A DNA stretch of 64,000 nt, taken from CAMYLR01 sp039588915 (GTDB lineage: Bacteria > Gemmatimonadota > Gemmatimonadetes > JACCXV01 > JAHWKZ01). Under the pieces are notes generated by a model. That model was not told the origin of the DNA, searched no databases, and saw nothing but the letters and a program-made list of their open reading frames with translations. Positions 25,608 to 33,776 of this stretch are shown piece by piece. The stretch spans positions 1-64,000 of the forward strand of contig JBDGYV010000004.1 of the NCBI GenBank assembly GCA_039588915.1, given 5' to 3'. Position 1 is the stretch's first letter, and each line of letters begins with the position of its first letter. The translations under genes were made by a program, and so were the position numbers.

Positions 25608-25631
25608 CATCATTGAACGGGAGATGATTCG

Positions 25632-26987
25632 ATGTCGAACACCGAGGGAAGGATGAGTGCCGTGGACGTGCCGTGTGATATCCACGATCCGGAGCTGGCC
25701 TCAAAGGGGGCCTTACGTACCGAGTGGGCAGGGCGGCACATGCCGGTCCTGCGCCTGATCGGTGATCGGTTCGAGAAAGAGCGCCCGCTTGATGGGGTGC
25801 GCATCTCGGCTTGTCTGCACGTAACTACCGAGACCGCCAACCTGATGCTCGCGCTCCAGCGCGGTGGCGCGGACGTCTGTCTGTGCGCATCGAATCCGTT
25901 GTCGACCCAAGACGACGTAGCCGCGTATCTGGTGAGCTGCGGGATTCAAGTTCACGCCATCAAGGGTGAGGACCACGACACCTACTATCGCCACATCCTG
26001 TCCGCCCTCGAGCACCGACCGCAGATCACGATGGATGACGGAGCGGACCTGGTGAGCGCCATTCACTTTATGGGGCTGGAGCGGTACGACGATCTGCACC
26101 CGGTGATCCGCGATTGGGCGACGGGGCTCGATTCGGCTGAGCGCAACGCGCTCGTCGAAGGCGTGACCGCATCGACCGAGGAAACCACGACTGGAGTCAT
26201 CCGCCTCAAGGCGATGGAGAACTCGGGCGTGTTACTGTTCCCGGTGATCGCCGTGAATGACTCCAAGACCAAGCACTTCTTTGATAACCGCTATGGGACC
26301 GGTCAATCAACGATTGATGGCATCCTGCGGGCGACCAACATCTTGCTCGCCGGGTCGACCATCGTGGTTGCAGGCTACGGTTGGTGCGGCAAGGGTGTCG
26401 CGCTACGCGCGCAGGGCCAGGGTGCCAACGTAATCGTAACCGAGATCGATCCGCTGCGTGGGCTGGAAGCGATCATGGACGGTTTTCGCGTGATGCCGAT
26501 GTCCGAAGCGGCCGCCATAGGAGATGTCTTCATAACCGTGACCGGCGACATCCACGTGGTCCGCGGGGAGCACTTCAAGGCGATGAAGGACGGAGCGGTG
26601 ATCGCCAACAGCGGACACTTCAATGTCGAGATCGATCTCGACGCACTGACCGAGATGGCGGACAAGACCCGCGAGATTCGTGATTACGTCGTTGAGTACT
26701 CGCTCGGTGACCGGAAGCTGTACGTGCTCGGCGAAGGCCGACTGATAAACCTGGCGGCGGCCGAGGGACACCCGGCGAGCGTGATGGACATGTCGTTCGC
26801 CAACCAGTCGCTGGCCGCAGAGCATGTCGTCAAGACTGCCGGGCAACTCGAGAAGCGCGTCGAGCCGGTGCCGACTGAGATCGATGCAGAGATCGCTCGA
26901 CTCAAGCTGCAGGCGCTCGGCGTCGAAATCGACATGCTGACACAGGAGCAGCAGGAATACCTCGCTTCATGGGAGATTGGGACTTAG
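25632..26987 (+). CDS. ahcY: Adenosylhomocysteinase (S-adenosylhomocysteine hydrolase)
   Basis: AhcY splits SAH, the by-product of methyl transfer, into adenosine and homocysteine. The 451-residue protein has substrate residues in ACLHVTTETANL, the E/K/D set in EETTTGVIRLKAM and NDSKTKHFFDNRYGTGQS, the NAD-binding VAGYGWCGKGVALRA, and the C-terminal LAAAEGHPASVMDMSFANQ. The insertion pattern and C-terminus are normal. GGGAG lies eight bases upstream of ATG 25632. Its partner metK is just upstream. Confidence 0.98.
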   Translation: MSNTEGRMSAVDVPCDIHDPELASKGALRTEWAGRHMPVLRLIGDRFEKERPLDGVRISACLHVTTETANLMLALQRGGADVCLCASNPLSTQDDVAAYLVSCGIQVHAIKGEDHDTYYRHILSALEHRPQITMDDGADLVSAIHFMGLERYDDLHPVIRDWATGLDSAERNALVEGVTASTEETTTGVIRLKAMENSGVLLFPVIAVNDSKTKHFFDNRYGTGQSTIDGILRATNILLAGSTIVVAGYGWCGKGVALRAQGQGANVIVTEIDPLRGLEAIMDGFRVMPMSEAAAIGDVFITVTGDIHVVRGEHFKAMKDGAVIANSGHFNVEIDLDALTEMADKTREIRDYVVEYSLGDRKLYVLGEGRLINLAAAEGHPASVMDMSFANQSLAAEHVVKTAGQLEKRVEPVPTEIDAEIARLKLQALGVEIDMLTQEQQEYLASWEIGT

Positions 26988-27070
26988 GCGCCCCTGGCCA
27001 CGCCCGTGGCCGGTTGTCCTGGCCGCGGGATGGCATTTATGTTGCAGTTGAAGCGTTAGAAAGGGGCACC

Positions 27071-27571
27071 GTGGAGAACGAAGTCATTGAAGTCAGCGTA
27101 GCGAGCCTGGGGATCGACGCCTCGACCCAGTCGCCGATCGTCATCCTGAAGGAGAAGGAGGGTGACCGGTACCTGCCGATCTGGATCGGGCCCAGCGAGG
27201 CGAGCGCTATCGCCACGGAGTTGGCGGGGGTGAAATTCTCGCGCCCGCTCACGCACGACCTCATGAAGAACATCGTTCGTGCACTTCACGGTGAGCTCAC
27301 CCAAGTCATCATCGGTGCGCTCAAGAACAATACCTATTACGCACAGGTTTTCGTTCAGAATGCCGAGGACGTGATTTCGATCGATGCGCGTCCGAGCGAC
27401 TCGATCGCCCTGGCACTCAGACTGAACGCTCCGATCTACGCCTCCGAGACGCTTCTCGACCACACCGCTGACGAGGTGGGAGAGGTCGAGGAAGAGGCGT
27501 ACGAGCCGGAGGATCTGAAGGAGTACCTCCGACGCATGAACCCGGAGGACTTCGGGCGCTTTTCGTTGTAG
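27071..27571 (+). CDS. Bifunctional nuclease family protein (DUF151)
   Basis: This 166-residue protein begins VEVSVASLGID-like (ENEVIEVSVASLGIDAST) and has the DUF151 core: ILKEKEGDRYLPIWIGPSEA, RPLTHDLMKNIV, YYAQVFVQN and SIDARPSDSIALALRLNAPIY. Members of this family, such as plant BBD and Thermotoga homologues, have been described as DNase/RNase. GTG 27071 is preferred because AAAGGGG lies just upstream; the frame extends to 26969 inside ahcY. An acidic tail (EVEEEAYEPEDL) follows the domain. It ends the long rpoN-to-ahcY gene run. Confidence 0.9.
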   Translation: MENEVIEVSVASLGIDASTQSPIVILKEKEGDRYLPIWIGPSEASAIATELAGVKFSRPLTHDLMKNIVRALHGELTQVIIGALKNNTYYAQVFVQNAEDVISIDARPSDSIALALRLNAPIYASETLLDHTADEVGEVEEEAYEPEDLKEYLRRMNPEDFGRFSL

Positions 27572-27612
27572 ACGTCGTTAACGGTGAGGATAGAATGACG
27601 TAACGCTCTGAT

Positions 27613-27748
27613 CGTTTCGAGGTGCCTGTCGGCGACGATGGTCGACGACGGGAGAATAGGGAATGCGGTGTGAATCCGCAGCGGCCCCGCCACTGTGAAC
27701 GGCCCGCCCGACCGGGGCGGCCGAAGTCAGGAGACCTGCCTCGAAGCG
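27613..27748 (+). ncRNA. Cobalamin (B12) riboswitch
   Basis: The conserved B12-box elements are all present: a GGAATGCGGTGTGAATCCGC core (27660-27679), CCCCGCCACTGTGA (27685-27698) and the final GAAGTCAGGAGACCTGCC (27723-27740). The closing P1 stem is formed by CGTTTCGAGG (27613-27622) and CCTCGAAGCG (27739-27748), which pair fully with one G-U. It lies in the leader of btuF and, with the downstream terminator, should reduce B12 uptake when adenosylcobalamin or a related cobalamin is plentiful. Confidence 0.96.
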
Positions 27749-27812
27749 TTCTCTCCGTTGTTATCCTTCGCGGGAGGGATGCGGCGAGAGGTCGGCTGGC
27801 CCGGTCTCCACC

Positions 27813-27845
27813 GCCTGTCCGCTTCCGCGGGCAGGCTTTTTTTTT
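27813..27845 (+). terminator. Intrinsic terminator of the cobalamin riboswitch
   Basis: A GC-rich hairpin (GCCTGTCCGC, loop TTCC, GCGGGCAGGC; one G-U pair) spans 27813-27836 and is followed by nine T residues (27837-27845). It ends 20 bp before the btuF start and is the likely expression platform of the riboswitch. Confidence 0.93.
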
Positions 27846-27865
27846 GATCTCGTCAGGGTGGGGGT

Positions 27866-28753
27866 GTGACCACAAGCCGACTTCTCTCGATTGTCGCCGC
27901 ATCGACGCTGTTGCTGGCAAGCTGCAACCGGCCAGAGCAGCGTGCGGCCGAGCGGGGTGACGCTGCGCCGGTGGTTCGCGCTCAGCGCGTGATATCGCTC
28001 GTTCCGAGCATGACGGATGCGATCGTGGCGCTGGACGCGACCGATCGTCTTGTCGGCCGGACGCGCTACGACACCGCCCCTGAGGTCACCGACTTGCCAA
28101 GCGTCGGCGGAGGGCTCGACCCGAGCCTGGAAGCGCTGATCGCGCTGGAGCCTGACTTGGTGATCGGCTGGGAGTCCGCTGAGTACAGGGGGCTGCGCTC
28201 GCGGCTCGAAGCCGGCGGCATCGGGTTCCACGCGACGTCGATCGAGGATACGACCGACGTCTTTCGGTCCTTGGACGAGCTCGGGACGTTGCTCGACCTG
28301 TCCGATCGAGCCGCGAGGTTGTCGGCTGCGGTCCGTGAGTCGTTGGCAGTCGTTTCGGCGGCCGGCCTCAGGCACCCCAAACCCACAGTTTTCTACGCCC
28401 TGCTCGGAGACCCTCCGCGAACGGCGGGTCGGCGGACGTTTGTCGGCCAGCTGATTGAGGTCGCCGGCGGTATCCCAGCATTTGCCGAACTCTACGATGG
28501 TTGGCCCGAGGTCTCGCTCGAGGCGGTGCTGGCCGCTCAACCGGACATCATCGTCGTCCCAACCGACGATAGCGCGATCGAAGTCACGCACGCCTTCGCC
28601 GAGAAACCGGGTTGGCGTGATCTCAGAGCCGTTCGCGAGGGACGGATTGTGGTGATCCCGATCCACTTATTGAACCGCCCAGGCCCCCACCTGGGAGGCG
28701 TCGCGAGAACTCTCCACGAGGCACTGGTCGATGCTTGGGGGGCGGCGCCATGA
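27866..28753 (+). CDS. btuF: Cobalamin ABC transporter substrate-binding lipoprotein (BtuF-like)
   Basis: The 295-residue protein has a lipoprotein signal peptide (lipobox LLASC, Cys20) and a periplasmic-binding domain of the BtuF/FhuD type: RVISLVPSMTDAIVALDATDRLVG, LDPSLEALIALEPDLVIGWES and the late EGRIVVIPIHLLNRPG. It would capture cobalamin in the periplasm and deliver it to BtuCD. GTG 27866 is preceded by a G-rich Shine-Dalgarno region. It is the first gene behind the B12 riboswitch and overlaps btuC by 4 bp, which fixes the likely ligand. Confidence 0.93.
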   Translation: MTTSRLLSIVAASTLLLASCNRPEQRAAERGDAAPVVRAQRVISLVPSMTDAIVALDATDRLVGRTRYDTAPEVTDLPSVGGGLDPSLEALIALEPDLVIGWESAEYRGLRSRLEAGGIGFHATSIEDTTDVFRSLDELGTLLDLSDRAARLSAAVRESLAVVSAAGLRHPKPTVFYALLGDPPRTAGRRTFVGQLIEVAGGIPAFAELYDGWPEVSLEAVLAAQPDIIVVPTDDSAIEVTHAFAEKPGWRDLRAVREGRIVVIPIHLLNRPGPHLGGVARTLHEALVDAWGAAP

Positions 28754-29748
28754 GCCGCGGTGCGGTGTTGGCCGGTTTGGTGCTGGCCGTGGCAGCGGCG
28801 ATCGCCGTCAGCCTTCGCTTTGGCGCGGTTGGGCTCGGGTGGAGCGGTGTGTGGGAGGGGCTCTCGGGCAATGGCGACCCAATCGCGGTCGCAATCACTC
28901 GCGATCTCCGGCTCCCTCGGGCGGTGCTGGCCGCGCTCGTGGGCGGTGCTCTGGGTCTGGCTGGCGCCACGTTTCAGGCGCTCCTCAGAAACCCGCTCGC
29001 CGACCCGTACGTGCTTGGCGTCTCGGGCGGGGCGGCGGTCGGCGCGGTGTTGGCTATCGGCGCGGGTTGGGCTGGAGTGACCGGCTGGTCCGTGCCGGTT
29101 TCGGCGTTCGCCGGCGCAGCGTTGGCGATCGCGCTGGTGCTCAGGATCGCGACCAACGTCGAACGACGACTCGATGTCCGGGTGCTGCTCCTGTCAGGCG
29201 TGGTTGCCGGCACGTTCTTCAACGCTTGCATCCTGCTGGCACTCAGCTTTCAGGAGACCGAAGCGTTTCGCGCTGCGGTCTTTTGGATGATGGGCGGTCT
29301 CGGCGGCGCCAGCTGGCGGTCGGTGTGGATGTTGGCGCTCGCGCTCGGCGGCGCATCGATCGTGCTGTTTGGGCTGGCGCGATCGTTCGATCTGATCGCA
29401 CACGGCGAGGAGACAGCTGGGTTTCTTGGCGTGCCGGTTCAGCGGGTTCGTTTGCTAGCCTACCTGACCGCCTCGTTGTTGACCGCCGGCGCGGTCGTCG
29501 CCGCCGGAGGCATCGGGTTCGTCGGTTTGTTCGTGCCCCACACCGTGCGCCTCGTGTGGGGTGGTGGACACCGCTTCCTGTTGCCCGCGACCCTGCTCGT
29601 GGGGGCGGCGTTTCTACCGCTGGCGGATACCGTAGCCCGAGTGATCACCGCACCGGCGGAGTTGCCGTTGGGTGTCATCACTGCGTTCGTCGGCGTGCCG
29701 TTTTTCGTCCTCGTCCTGCGCCGCCAGACGCGCCGGGCGCCGGCATGA
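28750..29748 (+). CDS. btuC: Cobalamin ABC transporter permease (BtuC-like)
   Basis: This FecCD/BtuC-family permease (332 aa) has about ten membrane segments and family motifs RLPRAVLAALVGGALGLAGATFQ, NPLADPYVLGVSGGAAVGAV, GFVGLFVPHTVRL and the C-terminal PFFVLVLRRQ. It forms the inner-membrane channel for the B12 importer. ATG 28750 overlaps the btuF stop (ATGA) and a G-run at 28738-28743 serves as Shine-Dalgarno. Its stop overlaps btuD in the same way. Confidence 0.95.
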   Translation: MSRGAVLAGLVLAVAAAIAVSLRFGAVGLGWSGVWEGLSGNGDPIAVAITRDLRLPRAVLAALVGGALGLAGATFQALLRNPLADPYVLGVSGGAAVGAVLAIGAGWAGVTGWSVPVSAFAGAALAIALVLRIATNVERRLDVRVLLLSGVVAGTFFNACILLALSFQETEAFRAAVFWMMGGLGGASWRSVWMLALALGGASIVLFGLARSFDLIAHGEETAGFLGVPVQRVRLLAYLTASLLTAGAVVAAGGIGFVGLFVPHTVRLVWGGGHRFLLPATLLVGAAFLPLADTVARVITAPAELPLGVITAFVGVPFFVLVLRRQTRRAPA

Positions 29749-30569
29749 AGTCGCGGCGGGACGACGTCGTGTGGCGTACGATTCAGCTCGGTTATCGCTA
29801 TCCGAGTGCAGATCGGGAGGCGATCGACGAGGCCACGCTCGGTGTGGGCGCGGGCGAGATCGTTGCGTTGGTTGGGCCCAATGGGTCGGGAAAATCGACA
29901 CTCATCCGGCTGTTGGTCGGCGCGCGCGAGCCAAACCGAGGGCAAACGGAGCTTCTTGGCCGGCCGTTGTCGGCGTGGGGCGCGCTCGAGATCGCACGCC
30001 GGGTGGGGATCATGGCTCAGCACGAGGAGCCGACGTTTCCCGTGACTGTCCGTGAGCTGGTGGCGATGGGACGCTACCCGCATCTGGGCGCATGGCGTCG
30101 GCCCGGCGCGGCCGATCGACGCGCGATTGAGCGTTCGATGCAGCGGTGCCGGGTCGAGACGCTAGCCGACCGATCGTTCGCGACACTGTCGGGTGGCGAG
30201 CGCCAAAGGGCCCGGCTGGCCCGAGCGCTGGCACAGGAGCCGCTCGCGCTGGCGCTGGATGAACCGACCGCGGCACTCGACATCGCCAGTGAGATGGCGA
30301 TCTGGGAGCTCTTGACCGCTCAGGCAGCCAAGGGGAGGACCGTACTCTTATCGACCCACAACTTGAATCTGGCGGCGCGGTACGCGGATCGTCTGATCCT
30401 GCTGCATCGAGGCCGCGTAGCGGCCGAGGGATCCCCCGAGGCCGTGCTCCAAGAGGACACGCTGAGCGATGTGTACGGATGGCCGGTCAAAGTGGTGGCG
30501 CACCCTGGGCCGGGCCCCGATCAGGGTGCCCCTCAAGTGATTACCCTGCATCCGGAGTCGGGCTCATGA
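29745..30569 (+). CDS. btuD: Cobalamin ABC transporter ATP-binding protein (BtuD-like)
   Basis: The ATPase of the importer (274 aa) has Walker A GPNGSGKST (44-52), signature LSGGERQRARLARALAQEP and Walker B LALALDEPTAALD, with the H-loop STHNLNLAARYADR. It matches the FecE/BtuD subfamily. Start ATG 29745 overlaps the btuC stop (ATGA); a much longer open frame upstream (from 28731) is only an out-of-frame shadow of btuC. Its stop overlaps the receptor gene. Confidence 0.95.
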   Translation: MKSRRDDVVWRTIQLGYRYPSADREAIDEATLGVGAGEIVALVGPNGSGKSTLIRLLVGAREPNRGQTELLGRPLSAWGALEIARRVGIMAQHEEPTFPVTVRELVAMGRYPHLGAWRRPGAADRRAIERSMQRCRVETLADRSFATLSGGERQRARLARALAQEPLALALDEPTAALDIASEMAIWELLTAQAAKGRTVLLSTHNLNLAARYADRLILLHRGRVAAEGSPEAVLQEDTLSDVYGWPVKVVAHPGPGPDQGAPQVITLHPESGS

Positions 30570-32728
30570 CCCGAATGGCGATCTCGCTGATTATCGGACT
30601 CCCGTTGGCCGCGTTGGTTGATGGCGCGGCCGGCGACGGGGCTCGTGCCCAATGGCCGGGCGAGATCGTGGGCTCGATCGTTGATCGCGAAACCCAGCAC
30701 GTGGTGCCGTTTGCGACCGTCGAGGTCGCCGGTTTGGGGCTCATCGCCACAGCCGGACCGAACGGCGAGTTCCGGTTCAAGGCGGTGCATTCGGGCACTC
30801 ATGTGATCCACGTTCGGCGGCTCGGTTACCGGTCAAGTGAGGTCGAGGTCGAAGTTGCCCACGGGCGAACCACCCGGATCGCGGTGGAGCTGTCACTTGT
30901 CGCGGTGCCAGTTGAGCCGGTGATCGCCCGCGGCCCCAGTCGCGACGCGAGTGGTTTTCGCATTGATCGGTCGACGATCGCTCGATCGGGCGCAACGACG
31001 GTGGGCGACGTGGTCGACCGGGTGCCCGGCGTCGTGGTACGGCGGACCGGACTCGGGGGGCCAGAGCACGCCATGATCCGGGGTAGTGGTGCGGAAGGTG
31101 TGCTGGTCCTGCTGGATGGCGTGGCGATCAACGATCCGGTGACTGGCGCCGCTGACTTGAGCACGATCTCTGCTGGCACCGTCGAGTCTGTGACGGTCCA
31201 GATTGGAGCGCGTTCGGCGCGGTACGGACCGCGCGCGCGGGCTGGTGTGATCGCCGTCGAGTCGCGGCCGCCGGGTGCTACCACGGAGGTCGTTATCGGC
31301 GTCGGATCGTTGGGGTCCAGACGCGGAAGCGTTGAAACCGGCAGCGCAGTCGGTGCGTGGCGGTGGTCGGCGGGCGGCCTCATGAGCGGCGCGGACGGCG
31401 GGTTCGACTACCGATTGCCGGCTGCTGCGGGAGGTCGTTCGGGGACCCGGACGAACGCCGATCTCCGCCGGACGAGCGTGTTTGGAACCGCCGAGCGCTC
31501 CATCGGGGGCGGTCGGGTGGGTGTTCGTGCCGCGGTCGAGTACGGCGATCGCGGGCTCCCAGGCAAGGCCTTCGCGCCATCGGTCCATGCGCGGCAGACC
31601 TTTGACCGGGTTCGTCTTCATGCCAGCTGGGGCGAAACGAGAGACAGTGGCTCGAACGAGCTCGCGTTCTATGGCGCCCGGCAGCGGCTCGAGCATCGTG
31701 ATCCCGAGCCACCGTTGGGTCCCGCGTACGACGATGAGACAACCGTGGACGAGCTGGGGCTGCGGGGTTCGATCACCCGCGGGGTGAGTTCGGGGCCGCT
31801 GCGTGAGATCGGTTTCGACGGCGATTTGCGACATCGCGGAGTGGAGGCCGATGGTCTGGCAGACGGAACGTTTGGTGACTTCGACGATTTTGGCATCGGC
31901 GCCCGCGCGGTCGGTGACGTCGGTGATGTCGAGCTGACCGCTCAAGCACGGCTCGATCGGGACGACGTGACCAACGCTTGGTTCCTCAGTCATACCCTTG
32001 GGGCGGGCCTGACCACCGAGCGGCTACGATTCGACATCGCACACCGGAGCGCCTTTAACCCACCCGCGCTCGGCGACCTGTTCTTCGACGCGGCGATCGG
32101 TGTCGCCCCGAACCCGGAGCTCAGGCCGGAGCGGGTGGTGTCAGAGATCGAGATCGCAATGTCGGTACACCGACCCGGCCCGATCGCTCTGGCTCTCGGG
32201 GGATCGGTTTATCGCGCCGACGTCGATGACATGATCGAGTGGGCCCCCGATTTCCGGTTCATATGGAGTCCGCAGAACTTCGACGTTCGGCGACGTGGCG
32301 GAGAGGTTTGGCTGAGCGCGGTGTTCGCGAAGCTCGACTTGACCGCCGATCTCAGCTACGCCAACGCTCGTGTTCGCTATGATTCATCTGAAGGGCGGGC
32401 TGATGCGCAGGTCGTGTACCGGCCGCAACACAGCGCCCGCTCGCGGGTAGAGTGGACGCCCCGGGATTGGCGACTGCGGGCAGAGTCACGCTACACCGGT
32501 GCCCGTACGACCGCCCCGACAGAAGCCAATCAACTGCCCGGATTCTGGACGTTCGACGTCGCCCTGGCGTGGCTGTGGCGAGCTGGCTCGCTGGATGCAG
32601 AGACCGAGCTGGCGATCGACCGCGTGGGCGGGCAGACGCAGGCCCTTATCTTTGGCTTTCCCGAGCCCGGGCGACGGTTCCGGGTACAACTCAGGATCAG
32701 GCCCCAAACCAGTGATCGAGGATTATGA
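30566..32728 (+). CDS. btuB: TonB-dependent outer-membrane receptor, probable cobalamin receptor
   Basis: The 720-residue protein has a signal peptide, then a carboxypeptidase-regulatory-like domain (~30-110; GSIVDRETQHVVPFATVEVA, LGYRSSEVEVEV), a plug domain (~125-215; SGATTVGDVVDRVPGVVVRRTG, LLDGVAINDPVTGAAD) and a long beta-barrel. It would bring cobalamin across the outer membrane using TonB energy. Assignment to B12 rests on position: ATG 30566 overlaps the btuD stop (ATGA) in the riboswitch-controlled operon. The extra N-terminal domain is unlike E. coli BtuB but common in Bacteroidota-style receptors. Confidence 0.85.
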   Translation: MTRMAISLIIGLPLAALVDGAAGDGARAQWPGEIVGSIVDRETQHVVPFATVEVAGLGLIATAGPNGEFRFKAVHSGTHVIHVRRLGYRSSEVEVEVAHGRTTRIAVELSLVAVPVEPVIARGPSRDASGFRIDRSTIARSGATTVGDVVDRVPGVVVRRTGLGGPEHAMIRGSGAEGVLVLLDGVAINDPVTGAADLSTISAGTVESVTVQIGARSARYGPRARAGVIAVESRPPGATTEVVIGVGSLGSRRGSVETGSAVGAWRWSAGGLMSGADGGFDYRLPAAAGGRSGTRTNADLRRTSVFGTAERSIGGGRVGVRAAVEYGDRGLPGKAFAPSVHARQTFDRVRLHASWGETRDSGSNELAFYGARQRLEHRDPEPPLGPAYDDETTVDELGLRGSITRGVSSGPLREIGFDGDLRHRGVEADGLADGTFGDFDDFGIGARAVGDVGDVELTAQARLDRDDVTNAWFLSHTLGAGLTTERLRFDIAHRSAFNPPALGDLFFDAAIGVAPNPELRPERVVSEIEIAMSVHRPGPIALALGGSVYRADVDDMIEWAPDFRFIWSPQNFDVRRRGGEVWLSAVFAKLDLTADLSYANARVRYDSSEGRADAQVVYRPQHSARSRVEWTPRDWRLRAESRYTGARTTAPTEANQLPGFWTFDVALAWLWRAGSLDAETELAIDRVGGQTQALIFGFPEPGRRFRVQLRIRPQTSDRGL

Positions 32729-33765
32729 TGACAACAATGAAGAGCTTGATCATGGCGACGATCCTGGCCGTCGGCGTCGCTTGCGACGGTAGCAGCAGCT
32801 TCGGGCCTGACATTCCAGGTGGTGCAGAAGTCGGCGTGGTGTTAAACAGCATCTCTCGAACGCTGACGGTGTTCGAGGTCGATCGCCCAGATAACGCGGT
32901 CACGATCGGGATCGGGGATGATGGGTCTCCGGTGACGTTTGCCGTGCGGGGTTCGACCGCCGTCGTTCCGATGGGGTCCTTACCCGATGTGGCGATCGTC
33001 GACCTCGATCAGCGATTCGTCGTGCGCCGCCCGCAGCTCCCCGACAACTCGGGTGCGACCGGAGTGGCGTTCATCGATGACGAGACGGTGCTGGTAGGTA
33101 ATCCAAACCTCGACTCGGTATCGCCGGTCAACGTGCGGACCGGCAATGTCAGTGCGCAGATTCTGGTGGGTCTGTTTCCGGAGTTCATCGTGTCGGACGG
33201 CCAGCTGGCGTACGTGATCAACGCCGAGCTGGGCGACGACTTTGTTCCCGTGCGATCGGGGACCGTTTCGGTGATCGACATCCCGTCGCTACAGGTGATC
33301 GAGACGATCGAGCTCTCGGGCGAGAACCCTGGTGGGGCGGCGCTGGCGCCCGATGGTCGGTTGTTCGTCGTTAATCGGGGTCGATTTGGTGATCGTGACG
33401 GATCGTTGTCGGTCGTATCGACCGCAACTCTCGAGGAGACCGAGCATCATCTCGGTTTCGACGAGTTTCCGTCGCGCGTAGCGTTCAGTCCCGGGGGCCT
33501 GGTATTGGTGCTCTCGACGGAGTACGGCATCGCGGTGTGGGACCCCGAGGCACGGGAGTTCATTCGTGACCCGTTTAATCCGATAACACCCGGCGGAAAC
33601 CGCTCCTCGGCCGGGGTTGGGTTCGACAGCAACGGCACTCCGTACGCGCTCGAGCTCGAGTGTTCCGAGCTGGCGGATGTGTTCCGGTTGTCGGAGGATC
33701 TCGTTGTCCAGCGGACCATTCAGGTCGGGACGTGCCCGTTCGACATCGCGTTTACGACGCTTTAA
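32725..33765 (+). CDS. YncE-like beta-propeller lipoprotein, possible BtuG-type B12-binding partner
   Basis: The 346-residue protein is a lipoprotein (lipobox AVGVAC, Cys20) followed by repeated YVTN/YncE-type beta-propeller blades, for example AYVINAELG then SGTVSVIDIPSLQVIETIEL and GAALAPDGRLFVVNRG. It overlaps the upstream receptor stop (ATGA-like, 32725-32728) and is followed by a second TonB receptor. In Bacteroides, BtuG is a surface beta-propeller lipoprotein that binds B12 and works with BtuB. Fold, lipidation and operon position match that arrangement here. Sequence homology to BtuG itself was not tested, and surface exposure is inferred. Confidence 0.75.
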   Translation: MMTTMKSLIMATILAVGVACDGSSSFGPDIPGGAEVGVVLNSISRTLTVFEVDRPDNAVTIGIGDDGSPVTFAVRGSTAVVPMGSLPDVAIVDLDQRFVVRRPQLPDNSGATGVAFIDDETVLVGNPNLDSVSPVNVRTGNVSAQILVGLFPEFIVSDGQLAYVINAELGDDFVPVRSGTVSVIDIPSLQVIETIELSGENPGGAALAPDGRLFVVNRGRFGDRDGSLSVVSTATLEETEHHLGFDEFPSRVAFSPGGLVLVLSTEYGIAVWDPEAREFIRDPFNPITPGGNRSSAGVGFDSNGTPYALELECSELADVFRLSEDLVVQRTIQVGTCPFDIAFTTL

Positions 33766-33776
33766 GAGTAGCCCGC

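Noticed and set aside
25608..25631. Possible SAH riboswitch before ahcY
   Set aside because: The gap is only 24 bp and has just a Shine-Dalgarno; no room for a riboswitch.
28731..29744. Upstream part of the long open frame that includes btuD
   Set aside because: Arg/Gly-rich translation that is out of frame with the clear btuC; btuD starts at ATG 29745.
30893..31993. 366-codon minus-strand open frame inside the TonB receptor
   Set aside because: Low-complexity, Arg/Pro-rich translation with no domain; the plus-strand receptor is clear.
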